A stretch of DNA of 64,000 bases from an uncultured Bacteroidales bacterium (GCA_900318015.1 ONJB01000004.1:124001-188000), one strand, 5' to 3'; positions 1 to 7,984 are shown, numbered from the stretch's first letter. The notes: generated by a model not told the origin, from the sequence alone. Made by a program: numbers and translations.

Positions 1-103
1 TCTGGAACCCGTAGTTCCTGGCCTTCCCGTCCCGGATATTCTTCAATTGCGCGCACAGGTTCTTGCCCACGAAACCCTTCGCGCCGGTTACCATAATCTT
101 CAT
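1..103 (-). CDS. capF: CapF-like NAD(P)-dependent reductase, 5' end only
   Basis: Partial gene: only the first 34 codons are inside the window. The protein begins with a Rossmann NAD(P)-binding motif (GAKGFVGKNL) followed by LKNIRDGKARNYG, which is typical of CapF/WbjC-type proteins. This family reduces a 4-keto sugar nucleotide on the route to UDP-N-acetyl-L-fucosamine. A CapE-type dehydratase that would act just before it lies at 30939-31970, which supports the call. A -7 box (TATCTTTG on the minus strand, 108-115) ends only four bases from the ATG. Other extended short-chain dehydrogenases are possible because only the N-terminus is visible. Confidence 0.65.
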   Translation of the reverse strand, partial: MKIMVTGAKGFVGKNLCAQLKNIRDGKARNYGFQ

Positions 104-107
104 ATTG

Positions 108-115
108 CAAAGATA
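108..115 (-). promoter_or_regulatory. -7 promoter box of capF-like gene
   Basis: TATCTTTG on the minus strand fits the Bacteroidota -7 consensus TAnnTTTG and lies four bases upstream of the ATG at 103. No good TTTG -33 element is seen at the usual distance. The surrounding bases (CAAAGATAATGATTT) recur upstream of capE at 32119. Confidence 0.5.
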
Positions 116-194
116 ATGATTTAATCATATTGTGCAGCAACAGACCCGCGGCCAGTTACAGATTGTCAAAGACATATATAATAAAAGAGAATTC

Positions 195-226
195 TTTGCA
201 TTTTATGTGCATTTTTCGTAAATTTG
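195..226 (+). promoter_or_regulatory. Promoter of first peptide/fimbrillin module
   Basis: TTTG at 195-198 and TAAATTTG at 219-226 are separated by exactly 20 bases, which matches the Bacteroidota -33/-7 architecture. Transcription would start near 232, about 30 bases before the small peptide gene at 263. Confidence 0.65.
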
Positions 227-262
227 CATCCAATTATGAATTGACCATTAAACACGAAAAAA

Positions 263-400
263 GTGCAGAAAATTCGAGTTACTTATTCCACTCCCGAAGC
301 GGAAATATTGACATTGGCTCTGGAAGAGTGCATTCTTTCCCAGGGGCAGAATGAAAAGCCGGTTCCGGATCCCGATTTCCCCGGAGGAGACGAAGATTAA
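263..400 (+). CDS. Small acidic-tailed peptide, 45 aa, partner of fimbrillin lipoprotein
   Basis: This short frame starts at a GTG and encodes 45 residues containing STPEAEILTLALEECILSQG and ending in an acidic, Gly/Pro-rich tail (PDFPGGDED). Its layout matches the 44-residue peptide at 2111-2245, which reads YEIPEAEVIYTELSNGLL and ends DEFDD. Both share a PEAE(I/V) core, a middle L/S segment and an acidic end, and both sit directly before a large secreted lipoprotein. Such short peptides are frequent beside fimbrillin-type genes in Bacteroidales; their function is unknown to me. No signal peptide is seen. The recurrence of the module supports a real gene, although the GTG start is inferred. 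Confidence 0.6.
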   Translation: MQKIRVTYSTPEAEILTLALEECILSQGQNEKPVPDPDFPGGDED

Positions 401-412
401 TTGCGAAGGACG

Positions 413-2080
413 ATGAAGAAACAAAAAGCAATATTCGCGGTCCTCGCAGTCCTGTTCGCTGCAACCGCTTGCCAGAAAGAGTTTTCCTTCCAGGACGAAT
501 CCGTCGTGGAGGAACCGGTTCCTGCCGAATTCACCATCGAAGCATCCGTGGATGTCAACGACACCCGAGCCTTCCTGGATGAGACCGGCGACATCTTTTG
601 GAACGAGGGAGATGCTTTGGCCGTATTCCAAGGCTCCAAGGCGGAGCCCTACCTGTTCGTCACCGAAGAGGAAGGCCTTTCCTGCAGCTTCACCTACCAA
701 GGCGAGCTGAAAGCCGAGGACGGCGATTTCCTGGCCCTATATCCTTACAATGCGGAGGCACGCCAGTCCTCCGCCGGCGTAATCACCACGGTCCTCCCCA
801 CTGAGCAGACTGCCGCCGCGGGAACATTCGGCAAGGACGCGAACCTGGCCGTAGCATACGCCCCCTTCCGTCAGCCGATGTCCTTCAAGAACGCTGCCGC
901 CTATGCGAAGGTGAGTTTCAAGACGACCGACCAGAATGCAGCCGTGACGAAAATCACTATCCGCAGCGTCGATGAGAGCATCCTTCTTTCCGGAACGGTC
1001 ACATTGACCCCGACCATCCTGGACGATGCCGTCACGGATGTTGCTACCGTTGTCACGGACGGCGTCCCTTACGCCTCCGTCGTCGCTCCTGCCGGCACGA
1101 CCCTCACCCCGGACACCGACTACTACATCGTCGTCGCCCCCGCAGCCCTTACCAGCGGCTACAGCATCGAATTCGCCACCTCCGACGGCCTCACCTTCTC
1201 CAAGGACTACACCGGCTCCACCTACAACGCCGCCACCTTCAAGCGCAACAACATCGCCCCGGTGGGGAAGAAGAATCTGGACAAATTTGAAACACCCCTC
1301 GAGGGCTACTGGAGGCTGACTTCCCAAGAAGAGTTCGGAGAAGGGTCCTACCTGTTCGGTTATCCGATGGGTGATGGCAACATCCGTATCTTCGACGAGT
1401 CCAAGACAGACTGTTTCATCAGTGGCGGAACAGACCTCGTCAACAAGTTCTCTAATGTTTCTCTTTATTCATTACTCTCGGTCTGGAATCGGTGGACTGC
1501 GGGAGGGGAATCCCCCACCATTATGCGCCATTATGTGATGTGGGCTTTCAGAAACGCCTATGTCGACACCGACAGCGGCACAAGCGTCACGGGGTTCACC
1601 TATGTGGGCGATGATCTGATTCTGAACCCGAATGACAAGTTCCGCCTTCCGGTCGATGCAGACAATACGCTTTCGATGAAACTCGGGTACAAGTCCGGCG
1701 GCCAGCAATATAAGAATGTACAACTTTCCGGCTGTACCCTGAACTTGGACGAAAATGGCGGAGGAAAGGTCGTCGGCCGCATCACGGAACAGTCCATTGA
1801 GAATCTGATTGACATCTTCTACATTTCCAAGGGTTCTAGTTTCACAATGTTCGCATCGAAGGCCGACGCTCTGACAGCCGCGAAGAAAGCATGCGACAAG
1901 GACACGACGGTCGGATTCTGCACGGTGGAACAAACAACCAATGCTGGGGACAAGATGAACAATATGTACATGATCCAGAATTATCATATCTGCAGTTCTC
2001 CGGCGCCGGCAGCCATTTGGCTGTACAAGAAAGGCATAAAAGCCGTGAGTTATCTTAAGTATAAGGAAATCAACAATTAA
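413..2080 (+). CDS. Fimbrillin-family (Mfa-like) lipoprotein, 555 aa
   Basis: The N-terminus MKKQKAIFAVLAVLFAATAC is a lipoprotein signal peptide with lipobox ATAC, so the protein should be lipid-anchored and surface exposed. After it come the features of the fimbrillin/Mfa_like N-terminal domain: DTRAFLD, then IFWNEGDALAVF, then a LYPYNA segment. The C-terminal half has no motif I recognise and may be a ligand or pilin domain. A longer reading from TTG at 401 exists, but the ATG at 413 gives a clean signal peptide. It follows a 45-residue peptide gene by 12 bases and precedes a second peptide/lipoprotein pair. It may form fimbriae or an adhesin; this is family inference. Confidence 0.7.
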   Translation: MKKQKAIFAVLAVLFAATACQKEFSFQDESVVEEPVPAEFTIEASVDVNDTRAFLDETGDIFWNEGDALAVFQGSKAEPYLFVTEEEGLSCSFTYQGELKAEDGDFLALYPYNAEARQSSAGVITTVLPTEQTAAAGTFGKDANLAVAYAPFRQPMSFKNAAAYAKVSFKTTDQNAAVTKITIRSVDESILLSGTVTLTPTILDDAVTDVATVVTDGVPYASVVAPAGTTLTPDTDYYIVVAPAALTSGYSIEFATSDGLTFSKDYTGSTYNAATFKRNNIAPVGKKNLDKFETPLEGYWRLTSQEEFGEGSYLFGYPMGDGNIRIFDESKTDCFISGGTDLVNKFSNVSLYSLLSVWNRWTAGGESPTIMRHYVMWAFRNAYVDTDSGTSVTGFTYVGDDLILNPNDKFRLPVDADNTLSMKLGYKSGGQQYKNVQLSGCTLNLDENGGGKVVGRITEQSIENLIDIFYISKGSSFTMFASKADALTAAKKACDKDTTVGFCTVEQTTNAGDKMNNMYMIQNYHICSSPAPAAIWLYKKGIKAVSYLKYKEINN

Positions 2081-2110
2081 TTAATACAATAATTCAAAAC
2101 TCTTTTGACC

Positions 2111-2245
2111 ATGAAAAAGAAGTATGAAATTCCCGAAGCGGAAGTTATCTACACGGAGTTGAGTAATGGGCTTCTCCAAGTTATTATCAGTGGCGGCGGT
2201 GGCCTTGAAGAGGGAACTATGCCTGAAGATGAGTTTGACGACTAA
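2111..2245 (+). CDS. Small peptide, 44 aa, second module
   Basis: An ATG-started frame encodes 44 residues, with YEIPEAEVIYTELSNGLL in the middle, a Gly run, and the acidic end PEDEFDD. It resembles the 45-residue peptide at 263-400 in length, the PEAE core and the acidic tail. It lies 30 bases after one fimbrillin lipoprotein and 14 bases before the next, in the same direction. There is no signal peptide or cysteine pattern that would predict secretion. Function unknown; the genetic pairing suggests a role in assembly or regulation of the neighbouring lipoprotein. Confidence 0.65.
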   Translation: MKKKYEIPEAEVIYTELSNGLLQVIISGGGGLEEGTMPEDEFDD

Positions 2246-2259
2246 ATTTTTTGATTTAC

Positions 2260-4299
2260 ATGAAACACTCGATGAACAGATTATTTGCGGTCGCAACTTG
2301 CATGCTTGCTTGCCTTGCCTGCTCTAAGACCGAAATTGACTTCAACAAAGTGATTGATGAAAACGAGCCGGGAGTTTATGCCCATTTCGCTCCGTTCCTT
2401 GAAGAAGACACCCCGGGAACCCGTGGCTATTCTCTGACCAACTTTGCGTATGATGTCGAGGTAGGAGATCGAATTAGTGTTTGGTCTACTCAAGGAACTC
2501 AGCAGATTTTCTTGGTTACAGAAAGACTAGAATCCGGAGACCATTTCGTGGCCAAGATTGAAGCCAGTGGTTTTTCACTCAATGATGGTGAAGAGTATTA
2601 CGCCTTTTATCCTTTTGTGATCCCCAATGTTGTAGAGCCCCTCACTGCACAGAAATTAACGTGGGAAGGACAAACTCAGACCAACGTTAATGCCGTCCAG
2701 AATGGTGGTAAAACCGAATTAAGGGAATTAGGAAAATATGACTACAGCTGGGCAAAAGCCACGAGTGAAAACGGAAAAACCCAATTTTCATTTAAGCGTT
2801 TTTCCACATTCTTCTTAGTGGAAGCAACCCTTCCTCGGACGGGTATGACCATCCGTAAAATCACCATTACTGCGAACAAGCCTCTGTTTGCTCTTAACGG
2901 AACCGCCGACGTGACCACAGGTGAGTTCACGCCCACTGGCCAGCTATCTGAAACTCTTACGATGAATCTAAATGACGTCACTGTCGACGGTAATGTTCTG
3001 ACTGCTTATCTTGCGAGTGCTCCTGTGGATGCGGCAACGTATGTCATCAGAATCGAAGACAACAATGGCAAAGTCTATGTCAGCCCTGAATTTGAGAAGG
3101 CTGCTCGCCCCGCAAACGATGGTAAGTATGCCGCATTTCGTTTCACTGCCGAAAGCGAAGAGAGAGAGTACGTGAAGGTTACTTCTATTGATCCCGAGGC
3201 CGATGCCGCCGGTAAGTATATCCTGGTCTATCCCAACGGTACTACCTATCGCGCTTTCAGCTTCACCAAGGCAATGGAGAACGCTGAAGCCGCCGGTGAG
3301 CTGGCCAAGGACACCCACGGACTCGAGAACATTCTCGCGATGGGTTCCCAGTTGTATGCGACCGTGGTGGCCAACAACTGCATCGACGTGGAAGGTCCCG
3401 CGAATGCTGAATCGCTGATTCTCACCCCGGACCAGGAGAAAGAGGCCGCCTTTGATGTTTCCCTCCTGGATGCGGACCACGCCTGGGACCTCGTAGACGG
3501 CAAAGTAACGCTTTCCGCCACTACACAGAAAGGCAAATCCTATTCGATCGGTGTCGATCACGCGGTCGTCAACGTCAATGGCAATGCCGACGTTGTGGTT
3601 GCATTCAATGCCCCCGACGTCATCAACGCTATGAAGGCCATCCGCGGCACCGATCTCCCCGTTGACTTCGATTACCTGATCAACCTCGCCGTCGCCCAGG
3701 CCATGAAGGAAGGCATCACGTTCACGCCCGCACAGATTGCCCGCTTGAAGAGTGGATTCGAGCATCTCTGTGTCCTGGCCAAGTCGATGGTCGCCAGCCA
3801 TCCTGAAGTATTCCAGGGTGGAACGTTGATGGATATCAACCTCTCCACCAACGTATTCGATGTCGTCGGTCGTTATTATGACAATGCCACGCAAATGTCT
3901 TGGTCCATCGCCCCCCAGAAGCGCTTTGGTCTTGCCACCTTGGGTTATCACGCCTATGACAAGGGTTTCACGTTCAATGTAGGTCTTCCTCAGGCAGGTT
4001 GGTTCAATCGCCTGGAGGCTTCCCTCAAGAATGACCTGAATAACGACGGTGTCCTCCAAGTCGAAGAATGTGTCGCTTATTGGAAACAGTTTGACAGCCA
4101 GTACAACCTTGGCATTCCGAACTTCTTCGAGCGGGCTTCCCGCCGGGCGCTCAGCGAACTGGATTCTACCACGCTGGCGATGCTTCAGCAGATGGCCGCT
4201 GGCGGTAAGTTCGCTGCCATTGGCAATGTGTACAAGCAGTACGCCGATCGCTTTAACGACGAGCTTGAACCCGTCTACATCTACAAGAAAGTCGAATAA
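2260..4299 (+). CDS. Fimbrillin-like lipoprotein, 679 aa
   Basis: The start at 2260 gives MKHSMNRLFAVATCMLACLAC, a lipoprotein signal peptide with lipobox LACLAC. The next region has the same order of elements as the preceding lipoprotein: TRGYSLTNFAYDVEVGDRI, then YYAFYPFVIPN, then a beta-rich stretch ending near 300. The C-terminal half (after about residue 310) contains an EF-hand-like DLNNDGVLQVEEC segment (residues about 591-603), which could bind calcium. It is followed at once by a strong terminator, so it ends the peptide/fimbrillin operon. Surface adhesin or pilin-like function is inferred from the N-terminal domain only. Confidence 0.6.
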   Translation: MKHSMNRLFAVATCMLACLACSKTEIDFNKVIDENEPGVYAHFAPFLEEDTPGTRGYSLTNFAYDVEVGDRISVWSTQGTQQIFLVTERLESGDHFVAKIEASGFSLNDGEEYYAFYPFVIPNVVEPLTAQKLTWEGQTQTNVNAVQNGGKTELRELGKYDYSWAKATSENGKTQFSFKRFSTFFLVEATLPRTGMTIRKITITANKPLFALNGTADVTTGEFTPTGQLSETLTMNLNDVTVDGNVLTAYLASAPVDAATYVIRIEDNNGKVYVSPEFEKAARPANDGKYAAFRFTAESEEREYVKVTSIDPEADAAGKYILVYPNGTTYRAFSFTKAMENAEAAGELAKDTHGLENILAMGSQLYATVVANNCIDVEGPANAESLILTPDQEKEAAFDVSLLDADHAWDLVDGKVTLSATTQKGKSYSIGVDHAVVNVNGNADVVVAFNAPDVINAMKAIRGTDLPVDFDYLINLAVAQAMKEGITFTPAQIARLKSGFEHLCVLAKSMVASHPEVFQGGTLMDINLSTNVFDVVGRYYDNATQMSWSIAPQKRFGLATLGYHAYDKGFTFNVGLPQAGWFNRLEASLKNDLNNDGVLQVEECVAYWKQFDSQYNLGIPNFFERASRRALSELDSTTLAMLQQMAAGGKFAAIGNVYKQYADRFNDELEPVYIYKKVE

Positions 4300-4323
4300 T
4301 AACAGGCTTCCTGATTGAATACA

Positions 4324-4364
4324 ATGAGGGCCGGTCTCCCACGAGATCGGCCCTCATTTTTTTT
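4324..4364 (+). terminator. Rho-independent terminator of fimbrillin operon
   Basis: A 10-bp stem ATGAGGGCCG / CGGCCCTCAT, continued by TCTC/GAGA pairs, is followed by eight or nine T residues. It lies 24 bases after the stop codon at 4299. Confidence 0.85.
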
Positions 4365-4370
4365 GCGCTA

Positions 4371-4449
4371 TCCCCTACTCGTCCTTATACACATTCACCG
4401 TGTACTTGTCATAATCTTTTCCGTGGAAGTTTATCTCGACATCTGTATA
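4371..4449 (-). pseudogene. Remnant of small lipoprotein gene (3' end only)
   Basis: On the minus strand these bases still encode VEINFHGKDYDKYTVNVYKDE followed by a stop. This is nearly identical to the last residues of the intact lipoprotein at 6041-6388 (VEINFHGTDYDKYTVNVYKDE). The two copies agree without a mismatch over the first 40 bases and then diverge by about ten substitutions over the next 39. Nothing upstream of this fragment continues the gene. The fragment and the intact gene form direct repeats around the HigB/HigA cassette. Confidence 0.85.
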
Positions 4450-4462
4450 AGAGCAATGAAGG

Positions 4463-4484
4463 AAATTATCATTTTTGATAATTT
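4463..4484. promoter_or_regulatory. Palindromic operator, probable HigA binding site
   Basis: A perfect inverted repeat with 9-base arms (AAATTATCA / TGATAATTT) around a 4-base T spacer lies just upstream of the -7-like box TATATTTG (4490-4497) and 19 bases before the toxin start. HigA-type antitoxins bind such palindromes to repress their own operon. That HigA binds here is inference. Confidence 0.65.
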
Positions 4485-4489
4485 TGCAC

Positions 4490-4497
4490 TATATTTG
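4490..4497 (+). promoter_or_regulatory. -7 promoter box of higB-higA
   Basis: TATATTTG matches the TAnnTTTG consensus and ends five bases before the ATG at 4503, so the transcript would have almost no leader. A TTTG at 4474-4477 is only 12 bases upstream, shorter than the usual 19-21, so the -33 element is uncertain. Confidence 0.5.
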
Positions 4498-4502
4498 CAG
4501 AT

Positions 4503-4841
4503 ATGGAAATGAAGACACTGGTCATCGAGTGTGATGATGAAGAACTCGAGGCCTTGATCAAATACCACAAAAGCAACGACAAGCGTTACAAGAAACTCAA
4601 GAGTAATGCGACGTTTCTCCGCGACCTGGACAACGTGATGGCGATTTTGCGGGCAGTTACCAGCACGTCCGAGTTAACGCTTTTCGGGAAACTCCATTAC
4701 GAACCACTCCAGTACGGTTTATCAGGCTACAGCAGCGTGAGAATCGGATTTACTAGCAAATACAGACTCATTTTTGAAGAATTCGACAGCGGGATACGCA
4801 TCAAGTTAATCGAAATCAATGAACACTATGGCGACAAATGA
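4503..4841 (+). CDS. higB: HigB-type toxin (RelE/ParE superfamily), 112 aa
   Basis: Small basic protein with the HigB-like C-terminal pattern LHYEPLQYGLSGYSSVRIGF, then YRLIFEE, then IKLIEINEHYGDK. Here the conserved elements are the G..S.RIGF strand, the YRLIF strand and the terminal histidine. Members of this family are mRNA interferases that act on ribosome-bound mRNA. The gene overlaps the next gene (HigA-like antitoxin) by 14-23 bases, and toxin-before-antitoxin order is the HigBA signature. A second ATG six bases downstream is an alternative start. Repression through the palindrome at 4463-4484 is likely. Confidence 0.8.
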   Translation: MEMKTLVIECDDEELEALIKYHKSNDKRYKKLKSNATFLRDLDNVMAILRAVTSTSELTLFGKLHYEPLQYGLSGYSSVRIGFTSKYRLIFEEFDSGIRIKLIEINEHYGDK

Positions 4842-5946
4842 AATTCAAACGACCCCCTTCCGGGCTGTGCACCCTACCGAGATCATCAAGGATGAACTCA
4901 AGGCAAGGTCCATGTCCCAGAAGGAACTGGCTGAACGGATGGGATTACAAGCGCCCAATGTGACCAGGCTCCTCAAAGGAGAGAACATCACGACCTCCAT
5001 TGCCCGGAAGTTGGAGGCCGCATTGGACATTCCTGCCGATTTCTGGATGAGACTGCAGACCCAGTACGACAGAGATATCGAATCCGTAGCAGCGCGGAAC
5101 GAAGTCGAGAAAGAGGCCATCGTAGCTGAGAAAACACTCGCCGGCATCCTCAACCTGAACGAGATATACAAAAGGCTGAAAATCAACACCGCCATGTTCG
5201 TCCAGGAAAAGCATTATCGGCTGACCGAATTCCTAGGGTTCGACCCGATAAAGATCGGAGAACTAGACTTCGTCCAAGAGCTGAGCCACAATTACAAAAA
5301 AAGCGACAAAAGCGAGGTCGACGAAAAGAACCAGACCACCTGGCTCACCCTTGCATACATCGAATCCAGGAAGAACAATCCCGGCAAGAAGTTCATCCCC
5401 GGAAACGCCCGGCTCGCCGCCCGCGACATTGCGTCCCGCGCCCATGCAGGAGGACTGAGAGAAGCCGAAATCAAGGACATCCTGAACAAATATTGCATCG
5501 CATACTCCGTGGTCACCAAGCTGGACAAAACGCCCATCGACGCCGCCTCCATGAACCTCGGAGACTATCCGGCCATCATTACCACCCATCGGTACAATGA
5601 CATGAGTCGATTGATTTTCAATGTGCTGCACGAGTTGGGGCACATCGAGATACACATGTACGGCAAGTCAAAAGACGTCTTTGTCTCCGGAGATTCCTAT
5701 TCCATGGATTCCCCCTGTGAAAGAGAAGCGAATGAATTCGCCCAAAACATGCTCATCAGTCAGTCCCTTTGGAACTCCATGATGAGATGCGGACCCGTGA
5801 ACGGCCTCCGTTTCGGCAATATTGTCGACCGGCTCAAGACTCTCTCCGAAGAGAACCACCTAGACTACAACATCGTCGTCTGGCGATGGAAGTTCGAAAG
5901 CCAGATCTACCAACTCAAGGGTGCCAAACCGGTCCCTATCAAGTAA
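4819..5946 (+). CDS. higA: HigA-type antitoxin fused to ImmA/IrrE metallopeptidase domain
   Basis: Residues about 15-85 form an XRE/HigA helix-turn-helix domain (HPTEIIKDELKARSMSQKEL, then GLQAPNVTRLL). The rest is longer than a plain HigA of about 100 residues: near the C-terminus it has an ImmA/IrrE zinc peptidase motif HELGH (residues 271-275), followed by CEREANEFAQNML, which supplies the third metal ligand region. ImmA/IrrE peptidases cleave repressors in other systems, so this protein could be an antitoxin that controls its own turnover. The start may instead be the ATG at 4828; both overlap the toxin gene. A hairpin terminator follows one base after the stop. Confidence 0.85.
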   Translation: MNTMATNEIQTTPFRAVHPTEIIKDELKARSMSQKELAERMGLQAPNVTRLLKGENITTSIARKLEAALDIPADFWMRLQTQYDRDIESVAARNEVEKEAIVAEKTLAGILNLNEIYKRLKINTAMFVQEKHYRLTEFLGFDPIKIGELDFVQELSHNYKKSDKSEVDEKNQTTWLTLAYIESRKNNPGKKFIPGNARLAARDIASRAHAGGLREAEIKDILNKYCIAYSVVTKLDKTPIDAASMNLGDYPAIITTHRYNDMSRLIFNVLHELGHIEIHMYGKSKDVFVSGDSYSMDSPCEREANEFAQNMLISQSLWNSMMRCGPVNGLRFGNIVDRLKTLSEENHLDYNIVVWRWKFESQIYQLKGAKPVPIK

Positions 5947-5998
5947 ACGCAATCGGGCCAGCACCTTTTCATGGTTGCTGGCCCGATTGCGTCTCTTT
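5947..5998. terminator. Strong hairpin terminator after higA, possibly bidirectional
   Basis: A perfect 17-bp stem (5947-5963 with 5976-5992) carries the sequence CGCAATCGGGCCAGCA and its complement. The plus side is followed by CTCTTT; the minus side runs into TTTACTT, so it may also end transcription of the small lipoprotein gene from the other direction. Confidence 0.75.
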
Positions 5999-6040
5999 CA
6001 ACGCTTACGAATCCTTTTAATTCAGGACAAGTAGACTCCC

Positions 6041-6388
6041 CTACTCGTCCTTATACACATTCACCGTGTACTTGTCGTAATCGGTGCCGTGGAAGTTGAT
6101 TTCGACGTCGACATAGTACTTCGTGCTGTCAACCTTCACGGTGCCGTCTTCGGCGGTCGTTTTCTTGAACTCGGTGACTTTGGCGGTGCCGGTGTAGGTC
6201 AATTCATCCGTTTGCTTGTCCAACGTGTAGCGGTCCAGGCGATGGGACAAAGCATCGGTGTCATCCTCCGTGAGTACCTGCTCCACCAGCGGATAGGAGT
6301 CTTCCTTCAGATCGTCGATGCTCGGAGCCTCATTGCCGCACGCCGCGACGAGCAGGGCGAGGGGTAAAAGGTAAAAAGCTTTTTTCAT
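6041..6388 (-). CDS. Small lipoprotein, 115 aa, unknown function
   Basis: The N-terminus MKKAFYLLPLALLVAACGNE is a lipoprotein signal with lipobox VAAC. The mature part is acidic (EAPSIDDLKEDSYPLVEQVL) and ends in a strand-rich tail VEINFHGTDYDKYTVNVYKDE. I do not recognise a family. Its 3' end is duplicated at 4371-4449 on the other side of the HigB/HigA cassette. It is 19 bases downstream of a GNAT acetyltransferase gene and may be cotranscribed with it. Confidence 0.75.
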   Translation of the reverse strand: MKKAFYLLPLALLVAACGNEAPSIDDLKEDSYPLVEQVLTEDDTDALSHRLDRYTLDKQTDELTYTGTAKVTEFKKTTAEDGTVKVDSTKYYVDVEINFHGTDYDKYTVNVYKDE

Positions 6389-6407
6389 AGTTATGAATGA
6401 TTATTAA

Positions 6408-6839
6408 TTACTTAATCTCCATCTTGTACACATTCGTATCCCGCTTCTCGAAGCCCAGCGCCTGGTAAAGGGCATTGGCCTCGGTGCGAGTGGGATTCGA
6501 GGTAAGGCGAAGGTCGATGGGAGAGAGCTTGGTTCTGGCAAAGTTGATGATGCGCTCCAAAAGGGTGCGGCCGATTCCCTGGCCCCGATAGGCCGGCAGA
6601 ACAACGACATCCTCCACACTCGCCTTTCGCCCGGTGGGCGACTCAAAGACGCACAGGGTGGCGCAACCGATAATGTGCTTTTCATCATTCTCCGCGACGA
6701 AGATCCGCGTTCCCGGCGAAGCCACGGCACGCTGCTGCATCTGCGCGTTCACGGGGATTTCCGCATTCAACTCTTTCATAAGTCCCAGCAGATCATCAAT
6801 CTGGGAACCGGTCAAGGTGCAAAGTTCAAGGTATCTCAT
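6408..6839 (-). CDS. GNAT-family N-acetyltransferase, 143 aa
   Basis: The acetyl-CoA binding motif A is clear: VEDVVVLPAYRGQGIGRTLL (R/Q-x-x-G-x-G/A form: RGQGIG), followed by ARTKLSPIDLRLTSN and NALYQALGFEKRDTNVYKMEI, the motif B region that closes the fold. The length is normal for a single-domain GNAT. It would acetylate a small molecule or an amine on a protein; the substrate cannot be told from the sequence. It lies just upstream of the small lipoprotein gene. Confidence 0.85.
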   Translation of the reverse strand: MRYLELCTLTGSQIDDLLGLMKELNAEIPVNAQMQQRAVASPGTRIFVAENDEKHIIGCATLCVFESPTGRKASVEDVVVLPAYRGQGIGRTLLERIINFARTKLSPIDLRLTSNPTRTEANALYQALGFEKRDTNVYKMEIK

Positions 6840-6895
6840 AGTCTTTGAAAAAATGGTTTAACATGCAAAGTCGTTCTTCCATCCTGGCAACACAC

Positions 6896-7984
6896 TCACA
6901 AAGCCGGATTCCGCTCAAAAAAGAACCCTTTCACTTGTATCGCCAATGCTTTCGCCATCGAAATCGACGCGAACTCCTGGTACTTCCAGCCAGCGCGCAG
7001 GGTGTTCCCTGTCAACCTCAACTTCCCGGCGAAGCCACGGACGCTCTCGTGCAGGTCCATTCCGGCCCAGACGGAATCCATCATCCGTCGCTCCGGATCC
7101 GTCAAGGACGAGTATTCGCAAAAGCCCAGGATGTAGTCGCCCAGGTGCGAATAGGCATCATAGAACCGCCGGAATCCGAATTCGTCGACATACCCGTCAA
7201 AGGCGGGCCAGTCCAAGTCGGACTGATGCTTGCGCTTGAACAGCGCCCAGTCCAGGATGTGCCTCAGGTTCAACCCCTCGTGCAGGAAATGGGAATAAGC
7301 GTGCTCGATCAGGAACAGGGCCGATGCCAACACGGGCGGCATCAGCAGCCCCGTGTCCTCGAACTCCGTCCATGGGCCAGCCACGATCATTTCCTGCAGC
7401 AGCTGCTCCAACCGCTTCAAGGTCTTGTTCCCCCGGAAAGGGGTGCAGAACTTGTGGTTCTCCACATGCAATCCCGGAAGATCGTAGGAACTGTTCTTAT
7501 AATAGTGGCGGGACACCTCCCCACCACGCTTCTCAATCACTTGGTTTCCAAGCTCATACGCCTCAAAATGCTCCCCATCCTTGATCAAGAAACAATCCAG
7601 GTCCGCGCTATATCGATGGGCCGGGACAGGATAGCACTCCGAAACCGTGAAGCCCTTCAGGACAACCGTCTGGATCCCTTCCGCCGCGAACCACTTCCTC
7701 ATCTTCCTCGCCGCAACCAGTTGATACGCATAGCGCTGCTCAAACTGCATCGTCTTGGCGAACCACTGGGCCTTCGTCCACCGTTCCTCCTTGTCCCCTA
7801 ACACCGAATACACCCCGGCATCGAACAACTTCTGCAGTCCATCGCTCGCGAGAACCGAGACATTCTGCCGGTTCGCCTCATCGATCAGGAGAGACCAATC
7901 CAAAGACGTCGGAACGGAGAAACCCGTGGTGCCAAGGACATCGGCCCGGATTAAGTTCAACAAAAATTCCTGTTCTACCTTCAT
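6896..7984 (-). CDS. Nucleotidyltransferase-fold protein (NTP_transf_5 type), 362 aa
   Basis: The middle of the protein carries the signature of the uncharacterised nucleotidyltransferase family: IQTVVLKGFTVSECYPVP, then RYSADLDCFLI, where the D-x-D metal pair follows a KG motif. The start at 7984 is preferred because it overlaps the stop of the upstream sugar-phosphate transferase as ATGA, a sign of translational coupling; a longer reading to 8092 would run back into that gene. Such proteins are common at the end of Bacteroidota polysaccharide loci, but the substrate is unknown. It is the last gene of the minus-strand glycan operon. Confidence 0.75.
   Translation of the reverse strand: MKVEQEFLLNLIRADVLGTTGFSVPTSLDWSLLIDEANRQNVSVLASDGLQKLFDAGVYSVLGDKEERWTKAQWFAKTMQFEQRYAYQLVAARKMRKWFAAEGIQTVVLKGFTVSECYPVPAHRYSADLDCFLIKDGEHFEAYELGNQVIEKRGGEVSRHYYKNSSYDLPGLHVENHKFCTPFRGNKTLKRLEQLLQEMIVAGPWTEFEDTGLLMPPVLASALFLIEHAYSHFLHEGLNLRHILDWALFKRKHQSDLDWPAFDGYVDEFGFRRFYDAYSHLGDYILGFCEYSSLTDPERRMMDSVWAGMDLHESVRGFAGKLRLTGNTLRAGWKYQEFASISMAKALAIQVKGFFFERNPAL

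Noticed and set aside
4315..4512. A 65-codon plus-strand frame between the fimbrillin operon and higB
   Set aside because: It runs through the terminator, the lipoprotein gene remnant and the operator, and has no recognisable content.
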